Positions 55,736 through 64,000 of a stretch of DNA of 64,000 bases are shown here, one piece after another. Source of the DNA: Acridotheres tristis (Eukaryota; Chordata; Aves; Passeriformes; Sturnidae). The translations under genes were made by a program, and so were the position numbers. Position 1 is the first letter of the stretch; each line of letters opens with the position of its first letter. Below the pieces are notes generated by a model that was not told the origin of the DNA, did no database searches, and saw only the letters and a program-made list of their open reading frames with translations. The stretch is taken from positions 630,479-694,478 of the forward strand of contig CM072899.1 of the NCBI GenBank assembly GCA_037013685.1, written 5' to 3'.

Positions 55736-57380
55736 ACAAAACTTTCGGTCCGAGCGCTCCCAGCGCCGCCGCTGCCCGCACCGGCAGGAATTCCAGAAAT
55801 TCCAGGAACTCCAACGTCAGGGATCCCCAGAGTCAGGAAAACGGGCTGGCTCTGTGGGGAGGCACCGGTGTCGAATGGGGCCGAGGATGCTGTAAAGGAT
55901 ATTTTGGATATTTTAGATTTCCCCGCTGTTTCCCCTCTATAGAGAGCCCTCAGTGCTGGCCCGTCAGACCCTGCGGGGCTGCAGGGTGACCGTGAAGCCC
56001 AGGCTGTGTTTATGAACAAACCTCGTCACTCCATGGACAAGTGTGGGACAGGCTTTGTCTGCAAAGGCAGGGAGGGACAGGCTGAGTTCCACAAACCTTC
56101 CTGTCCCCAGCGGAGGGAAGGGAAATGTGCGAGGAGCAGCTCCGACCATCACTGCCCCTTCCAGCCCCGCTCTCGCTCTGCATTTCTCAGCGCTGAAAGC
56201 GAACCCGTTTGTTCCGGAATGCGAATCCTCTTCTAAAAGCCGTCGTGTTAACGAGAGAGGTGAAATTCTGTGAAATTCTGTGAAATTCACGGTCAGGGCA
56301 GCAGGGAGGTGAATGTCGGGGCTGGGACAGCATCTCTCACTCACAGCATCCCGGGGGCTGCACATGATGCCCTGCAGCAGCTCTGGGAGCCCAAATAAAA
56401 TAACAGCTGGTCCAGGGCACGCTAAAAACTCCATTTTAATTCCAGATCTGCTCTCCCCTAAAGCCACTGGGCTGATTCGCCTCCCAGAGTTGAACTAAGC
56501 CCTTTTAACTTCTGGTCCTTTGGAAAGAAAAGGGAAATGAATTATGATGGTTTTTCTCAGCACCTCCTGTAGAGACCAGGCTCAGACGTGCCCAGGTATC
56601 TGCCTGGCACACGGGCAGCGTGCTGGGCTTCAGAGGGCACAGCCTGATCACAAACACTGCCCCGGCCTTCTGTGGGACACCTGGCAATTCCAGATGTGTT
56701 ACAAGGCCTCATCCTCTGAGCAAACCTGGATAGATTTGGGAACCTGAGGAGTGGCAGTTGAGGACAACCCCCAGCCCTGCTCACTGTGCTCACAGAGCCC
56801 CAGGAACAGAAATGCTGATAGAAATAATCGGTTTGTGCCATCGGTGTGAGGTGCTCAAGGCTCAGGTATTTGACAATACTTGGATGCTTTCTTGGAAGCT
56901 GCAAGTTGAACCTCCCAGGTCAGGGATGCAAAAGCTCCACAAAGGCAGAAGAACACAAAGTTGTGTCAGAAACACAAAACTCTCTCAGGGCTTTGAGGGG
57001 AACTTGCACATTGCTCTGTGCTGCCAGTCACAGTGTGCATGAAAGGAGATGGAGGATGAGAGGGACAGAGTTGTCTAGGAAGAGATGGGAGGGGGAAGAA
57101 AAGAAAAAAACTGTGAGAAGCAGGACAGAATAGGAATTATATAAGCAAAACAGGCAGGAAATGACAAGAATGAAGAAAAGGCTGCAAAGTTTCTGTTTAA
57201 ATCTACTTTTATTGCTGGTGGCTCACAGAAGGCACAGTTAAGGTGGATGCAAATCCCCCCACCCTGCCTGAACGATTCCCAGCTATGAAGAACAACCTGC
57301 AAACCCAGCAGCAGAGTGTCCCTTGGCCACCAGAGTGACCCTTCTGCTTCCAGAGCATTTCCCTGCTGAGCATGGGCAGG
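55736..57380. other. intergenic, no gene seen
   Basis: A minor 11-bp TGAAATTCTG triplicate lies at 56261-56288. No gene recognised. Confidence 0.5.
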
Positions 57381-57384
57381 GGAG

Positions 57385-57905
57385 ACACTGGGGTGGCACT
57401 GGGAGCCTGCCAGGGACACCCTCTGTCACCTCAGGGCCACTGGGGTGGCACTGGGAGCCTGCCAGGGACACCCTCTGTCACCTCAGGGCCAGTGGGGTGG
57501 CACTGGGAGCCTGCCAGGGACACCCTCTGTCACCTCAGAGCACTGGGGTGGCACTGGGAGCCTGCCAGGGACACCCTCTGTCACCTCAGGGCCAGTGGGG
57601 TGGCACTGGGAGCCTGCCAGGGACACCCCCTGTCACCTCAGGGCCACTGGGGTGGCACTGGGAGCCTGCCAGGGACACCCCCTGTCACCTCAGAGCACTG
57701 GGGTGGCACTGGGAGCCTGCCAGGGACACCCCCTGTCACCTCAGGGCCAGTGGGGTGGCACTGGGAGCCTGCCAGGGACACCCTCTGTCACCTCAGGGCC
57801 AGTGGGGTGGCACTGGGAGCCTGCCAGGGACACCCCCTGTCACCTCAGGGCCAGTGGGGTGGCACTGGGAGCCTGCCAGGGACACCCCCTGTCACCTGAG
57901 CACTG
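57385..57905. repeat. 50-52 bp minisatellite, 10 copies
   Basis: Unit contains GGGGTGGCACTGGGAGCCTG, CCAGGGACACCCTCTGTCAC and CTCAGGGCCA. Two copies have the shorter CAGAGCACT link. Copies are otherwise nearly identical. Confidence 0.96.
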
Positions 57906-60170
57906 CTCAGTGCTGCCAGCACCTCCAGCAGCGCTGCTGTGTCCCTGCAGGCAGCAAACCAAGGAATTTGCCTTTCCTGGCCCTTTCCCTCCCTGGCTCG
58001 TTGTTCCAGTGCCCGAGGCCATGCACGGGCTGTGCTGCTGTGCTGCCTTTGAGCCAATGTAAAATCATCTTCTCGTGTCCTTTCACATCTCACAGCTTGT
58101 GAATGTCCCCAGCCCTGCTCTGGAGAGCAGCACATCCTTCACCTCTGTGTTTTCAGCGCTGAGACGCCTCGTTCTGCTTCGGGGGGTTTTGCCAGGGGCC
58201 TCTCCAGGGAGGAATTTCCACTCTTGTTCCTGCAAACCGCAGGGGCAGCACTGCACAATCAGAGCCTGAGCTCAGAGCGAGGACACAGCAGCAGCAGAGG
58301 AGAGCTTAGCCCCGTTCCCACCTAAGGAGCACACTTTGCCTGGCTCTGCTGGAATCCCAGGGGTTTCCAAAAGACCGTGCAGGTGTTGGGTGCCAGGCTG
58401 GACCCAGTGCCCGGGGCAGGGATCTGCTGGCACACACGGACAGGGCACAGCTCAGGGAGGGCACAGGGCCACAGAAAAGCTTCCCAAAGGTTCCCTTACA
58501 CCCCCAGTGATAGCTGTGCTTTCAGATTGGAGGGAAAGAGACCCATGAGATATATTTGAGTTGGTTTTGTAATTTTTAATCATTTTTTTTCTCTTATACT
58601 TGTCCTTATCCACCTTCTATGAAGGTCTTAAAATGGCACCTACACCCTGAGCTGGTACAACTGTGAGGAACAGAACAGAACAGAAGAGAAACATCTTGGA
58701 AGGCTGAAAGAAGATGTCCATGTGATAATGTGTGATAATGCTGTACATTATCTGATTCCAGCACTGTGTAACTGCACACCTGGCTGTGTCCTGAGGTGTT
58801 CTGCCCCCAGACCTGTGCCTGCTGAGCAGGGCAGAGCAGGGCAGATTTAAAGGTATTTATTTCAGCAAGTTACTTGTGTGTGAGCACACTTTGGGGGACA
58901 GTTACTCACAAGGCTTTCAAAGGACTCCAAAGGCTGCAGTCACTTGAACCCTGGTGAAATTCAGTAGCTGCTGGTTCTTTCTGAGTTTGAAGTCAAACAA
59001 AGCTTGAACTTGTCTTCACATTTTCTCTCCCCTGTTGTTTAAAATGTGCCAGCTGTGTTTGACCTTGTGGATCATAAACCCTCCTGGGCTGATGTGACTC
59101 TGCAGCACATCCAGCACTGCCCCCAAATCTGCTGCTGTTTGCTGCACTTTGTACCCAGGAATATTTTAATCCCTTCCTCCAGAGAGCCCTGTGCCCCCCG
59201 GATCCTCAGTGTGGGCAGTGCCAAAGCTGCCTGAGACTCTGAGCTTCATTTGGAGACCTGTGAAGTGCCTGGAAAAGCTTTCACTGGTGACAATGGGATT
59301 GGGACAAATTTGGATCCAAAGATCCATGAAAGAACGCTGAGATAAAAATCATTGTGTGTTTGTGACCTGAGCCCCGTTCCACCCCTGCAGGGCAGCTCCC
59401 CATCCCTGAGCCCTGAACTCAGCAGCTCATTTGTTCCATTCCTGTGAGTCAAAGAAATGAATAAACACATCTCACACTTCACCCATCTCCTGTTCTGGGT
59501 TTGGATCCTCGTGGTGTGCAGATGTGTGGTTAGAAAACAACAGGAATGTTCTCCTCCCACTGTGGGATTTTCCAATGACACCTGAGTGTGAAAGCAAAAG
59601 AAATGTTAATTATGAAAATCTTTTTAATGATCTCAATAAATTATCCAGGTATTTCAGTGCCCATTTCTACTCCTTGTGATTCAGAGCCGGGTGGGAGATG
59701 AGCAGTTCACGTTCAGTTCAGCTGGTGGCAGATCCTCTGCAGGAGCAGGACCAGGGGCTGATGAGATGAGGCTTTTTGCATGCAAATGTTTATCTTCATC
59801 TCATTATCTCCAAAACTCTGGAGTGCAGGAGCTGGGCAGGTGCTCAGCACCAACAGAGCTGTTGGCAGCACATCCTGACAGGTCCCAGGCACGTGAAATG
59901 TGGAGACGTGGCTTCATTTGCTGCAGACGGCTCAGGATTTATGGATGGATTTATTTATGGCTGTGCCACTGCACTGCTGGTGATCATTGCCCGTTCTCCT
60001 GCACAGGGAGGGGAGTGGGGATTTGAAATAAACCTGGGGAGCAATAACAGCGAAATTTTTCCTCCAGAACTGCTCTTTCCTGAGGCAATGGGGGCTGAAA
60101 GGCATCCCGTGTCCCCTGCAGGTCACCGTGCCCTGCTCCCTGCCAGCGCTGCCATCCCCCTGCAGAGCAG
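57906..60170. other. intergenic, no gene seen
   Basis: No recognisable feature. Confidence 0.5.
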
Positions 60171-60173
60171 CCC

Positions 60174-60778
60174 AGGACATCACTGCTGGACCATGGGCAT
60201 CACTGCTGGGTCATGGACATCACTGCTGGACCATGGACATCACTGCTGGGTCATGGGCATCACTGCTGGGCCATGGGCATCACTGCTGGGCCATGGGCAT
60301 CACTGCTGGGCCATGGACATCACTGCTGGGTCATGGGCATCACTGCTGGGCCATGGGCATCACTGCTGGGTCATGGACATCACTGCTGGGCCATGGGCAT
60401 CACTGCTGGGTCATGGACATCACTGCTGGGTCATGGACATCACTGCTGGACCATGGACATCACTGCTGGGCCATGGGCATCACTGCTGGGTCATGGGCAT
60501 CACTGCTGGGTCATGGACATCACTGCTGGGTCATGGGCATCACTGCTGGGTCATGGGCATCACTGCTGGACCATGGACATCACTGCTGGGCCATGGGCAT
60601 CACTGCTGGGTCATGGACATCACTGCTGGACCATGGACATCACTGCTGGGCCATGGACATCACTGCTGGGTCATGGGCATCACTGCTGGGTCATGGACAT
60701 CACTGCTGGGTCATGGACATCACTGCTGGGTCATGGGCATCACTGCTGGGTCATGGGCATCACTGCTGGGCCCTGGAG
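60174..60778. repeat. 20-bp minisatellite, 30 copies, no indels
   Basis: Unit CACTGCTGGGTCATGGGCAT. Only GGT/GGC/GAC and GGGC/GGAC sites vary. The phase holds for 600 bp without a single insertion or deletion. Confidence 0.99.
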
Positions 60779-63700
60779 GACATTTCCTGCCCGGGAGCAG
60801 TGCCTGTCACTGCTGTCACCAATGAACTCCTCCTCAGAACCGAGGATGAGGAGTCAGCTGAGCCCGGAGTGTGCGAGCCCCGGGCACAGCTCCGCCCTCA
60901 GGGCTTGTGCTGTGCGGGAGCCCAACGGCAAAGGCAGCAAAAGGCAGAACTGCTGCTCTTCTACAAGGATTTCCATGGCTTCTGTGTTAATTGGGAGCTC
61001 CCAGCCTTTCGATTTCTCAGCGCTGTAACAACTCTTGGCTTTGATAACCTTTTGGCTTTGGATAACAACTTCAGATTGTTCTGTGCAGAGAACTCTGTGT
61101 GTTATCCATTAGCAAATGGGAGTTCTTGAAGCTTTTTTTTTTTTTTTTTTTTAATTTTCAGGCTCACAAGAAAAATGGCTTTTTAAATTTTATTTTTTTA
61201 AGCTATGTCTCTCAGTTTCAGACAAGGTCTATCATCTGTCATCCCCAAAACCACCAGGTTTGAATTACCTCAGTGCCTTGTGTTCACCCTGCCTGCCTCA
61301 CCTGTGCTGCCCCTGCCCCTCCCTGCAGCTGGAGCTGCTCAGTGGGGCTGTCCTCAGCTGTGTGGGAGCCCAGGCTGGGATAAAACCCAGCCCCAAACAC
61401 AGCCCCAGCCCCAAAGGCAGCCCCAGCCCTGCTTTCCTCTTTTTGGGAGCTGCTTCTGCCTTCCTGGGAGCGACTGGGGTGGCCAAAGCTGCAGCCTGAG
61501 CGTGGAGGAGCCGAGCAGAGCCAGGTGGGAGCTTGGGGGGCTTTGGGCTTGTGGGGTTTGGGGTTTTTTGGTGGGTGCTGGGCACCCAAACCCCCAGGCT
61601 GAGCCCTGGTGGAGAGCTCTGTGCCCTGCCCAGGCTGGTGGCAAAGGGTGGATGTGGTGATGCCCCGGCACAGAGTTTGTCCAGGTGTGGTTTTACCCTG
61701 GACGAGGCACCTTTTCCAAACAGGGTCATTGTGCAGAGAAATGAACTCATAGCTGAGTGAGCCAGGGCAGCCAGAATGCTTCCTGAATGAACTGTGGCCT
61801 TCCCTGCAAGGCTTTTGGGAGCTAAGGGCAGCTTGGGGCTGCTTGTAACACCCACAGGGACAAGGAAGCCACATCTTTCTACAGGTTAAATTCTGCAAGA
61901 ATTAATTGATTATTTGGGAGTTGAATCTCTGCCTGCACCTAGAAAATGAGAGGACAAAGGCGAGTTCGGTGTGATGGGAATTAAGATCTTGGCGAGCAGC
62001 AGTTTTTTCTTGTTGTTTTCTTAGCCTGTAGAAGAGCCTCAGAAAAGATGAAGAATTGGGGAAGAGTCACAGATATCTGAGTTCTCATTCCCAGTGCTTG
62101 GAAGGCCCCAGGGAGAAGTAATTGGAAAGTACTTAAGATCATATTGTTATAAGGCAGCCACATTTTGCTTTAGAATTGCAGTGCAATAATCTTCTTTACT
62201 GATGGGGAGAAGCTCGCTGAGTTTAAGGAGTGCTGATGAAGGGCTCTGTTTTCAGTGGAGAGGATGATGATGATAATGTTGTCTGTATGGAATATTCCAG
62301 AGCACTGCTGCAGAATTCCAGCCCCCAGGAAAAGCCCTTCAGGTGCAGAAGGAGCTGTGACAAATCCTGGCTGTGCCTGCAGGGGAGGGGATGTGATCAG
62401 CACAGTGTGGGGTCTGCTGCAGAATAAATCCCGTCCCTGTGGTGGCCTCTGTGAGGAGTGAGGGGATCCCAGAGTCGCTGTGTGCTGTGCCTCGGTGCCC
62501 AGCAGGAATTCTGGGGCTCTGGTGCCCAGGAGGACTCCGGGTTTGGGGGTCCCGAGGGTCCTCCTGCCTTCAGTGCTCAGCATCTGCCCCACGATTCTCC
62601 AGTGCTGGGTGCTCAGGGGGATTCCCACCCACAGAGCATCCCTGGGATGGGATTCCCACCTCCCTGAGCTCCTTTCCAGCTTTGTTCCTCTGATTCCACG
62701 ATGCCACCTGCACATTTTATGGTGTTTCCTTACTCTTGCATTTCCATGGCATTTTTGTTAAGTTACCTTTCCTTGTGGTTGGTGTCACAAGAGTCTCCAT
62801 GGAAGGTGACAGAAAATGTCTGTCTTTTTTTTTTTTTTTCATGTTATGTGATGTCAGACTCCCAGCAGATGTAAAGGAAGGCAAGGGGATAATTGCATAC
62901 CAGGAGTGTGTAGGCTGAGCACAGAAAGGTCGTGGTTTACACGATGGGAGAGCAGAGCTGCTCCTGCTGTGGAGCTTGAGAGGCTTTGTGGTTTCCTCAG
63001 ACATTCTGTGTTCTGCTGTGAATTCTCCAAGCACTGAAGCCAATTAACTCATTACCAAGTTTGATAAATGATGAGACTGCTCACACGTGGTTTTTAAACA
63101 CCTGTGCCACGTGTCTGGGCCAATCACACCTTTGTGAAGGTTTCCATGAGCAGATCTTGCTCCGTTTTGCACAGTTCTGTTTTCATCTGTTCACTGTTCC
63201 ATTGCCACTCCCGGGTCATTAGTGAAGTGACACCCGAGGGGGCAGAGAGAAATCAAATGACAGTGTAGGTGATGTCTGACATTAGCCAAATGTCAGCCTT
63301 TCTGATGGAGGCATCAAAATTAATCTGAAAATGTTATCCCATTTTAGTCATTTTCCTGGGAGATTGAGACTCCGAGAGGCAGGCTGATGACATTTTGATT
63401 ATAGTCTCAAATTGCAAAGACCTTGCAGAACACACCTCTCACGTAATTAAAACCTGCTGTCACCTTGATCTTTATTATATTTCTCCATGTCCTGGCAGGT
63501 CTCTCGAGTTGTGTGTGCTATTGATCCTTGTTGTCTGAACAAATTCAACGTGTCAATATTGCTCAGAAGAGCAAATGGCTCCTGTGTTTTGTATTTAAGG
63601 GTAAAGATGGGGGGGGAAAGCAGCAGAGTATCAAGTACTGGGTGCAAGAAGGTGAATTTAAATCGTGGCTCCCAAAGAGCTTTGAGGTGAATTCCATGCA

Positions 63701-64000
63701 GGGTGATTCCAGAGGGCATCCCTGGAGCTCTGCCTAGGACCAGGTGTGCTGTTTGTAGGGGCAGCACCCTCTGACACCCACACACAGGGAGTTCATTTAT
63801 TTACCCAATTCCAACCATTTCAGAGCATTTTTGGTTCTGCCATCTGTCCTAAGCAGTAAAGCCTCCTGCCCGAGTGTGCTAAAGTGGCATTTTTATGGTG
63901 ACAGGGAATAAAGGGAGTTTTACCCCGGCTCTGTGGCACCTCTGGGTGGCTGTGATGGAGTGGAGGGGATGGGGGGCACGTTTGCAGGGCAGGGATGTTC
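60779..64000. other. intergenic, no gene seen
   Basis: Contains T-runs at 61133-61153 and 62826-62840 and a repeat-free stretch at about 63240-63480 that could be conserved noncoding sequence. No gene recognised. Confidence 0.5.

Noticed and set aside
60174..60778. Regular repeats that could suggest a CRISPR array
   Set aside because: There are no unique spacers, the genome is vertebrate, and the units are contiguous.

Overview
The window looks like bird nuclear DNA. Truncated CR1-type retroposon tails are scattered through it. The one gene I can recognise is a vertebrate LIM-domain gene, there is a single GC-rich CpG-island promoter, and no bacterial-style gene packing is present. By my own tally of visible arrays, roughly a quarter of the window is tandem repeat (about 37 separate micro- and minisatellites). 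Nearly all long open reading frames here are by-products of those repeats.

The gene is LMCD1 (LIM and cysteine-rich domains 1, dyxin), on the minus strand. Five coding exons can be placed with consensus splice sites and consistent phases: 20320-20390, 16832-17087, 12148-12483, 8183-8398 and 7418-7573. They join to 1,035 nt, giving 344 residues plus a stop: a Cys-rich N-terminus, a PET domain, an acidic linker and two complete LIM zinc fingers. The probable promoter and noncoding first exon lie in the CpG island at about 29.5-30.25 kb.

Layout: 1-1.23 kb is almost pure A/T, followed by a 37-bp CG-rich palindromic repeat to 1.53 kb. From 1.53 to 7.4 kb is 3' flank with five arrays. From 7.4 to 20.4 kb is the LMCD1 coding region. 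From 20.4 to 30.1 kb is the long 5' intron. From 30.25 to 64 kb I see no gene, only CR1 tails and many arrays, including a 2.1-kb hexamer array at 43.9-46.0 kb. In mammals the region upstream of LMCD1 leads towards GRM7 (established synteny), so an intergenic stretch is expected here.

The most striking observation is how the tandem repeats sit on the LMCD1 splice sites. The array upstream of exon 12148-12483 is built from copies of that exon's own 3' splice site plus its first seven codons. The array upstream of the PET exon repeats a branch-point-like CTGACTGAC motif, with one copy at branch-point distance from the real acceptor. The LIM1 exon is flanked on both sides by minisatellites, one starting at intron position +5. 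The acceptor of the last exon has a (CTGT)n pyrimidine tract. The idea that splice signals were amplified as minisatellites is inference; the sequence relationships themselves are visible directly.
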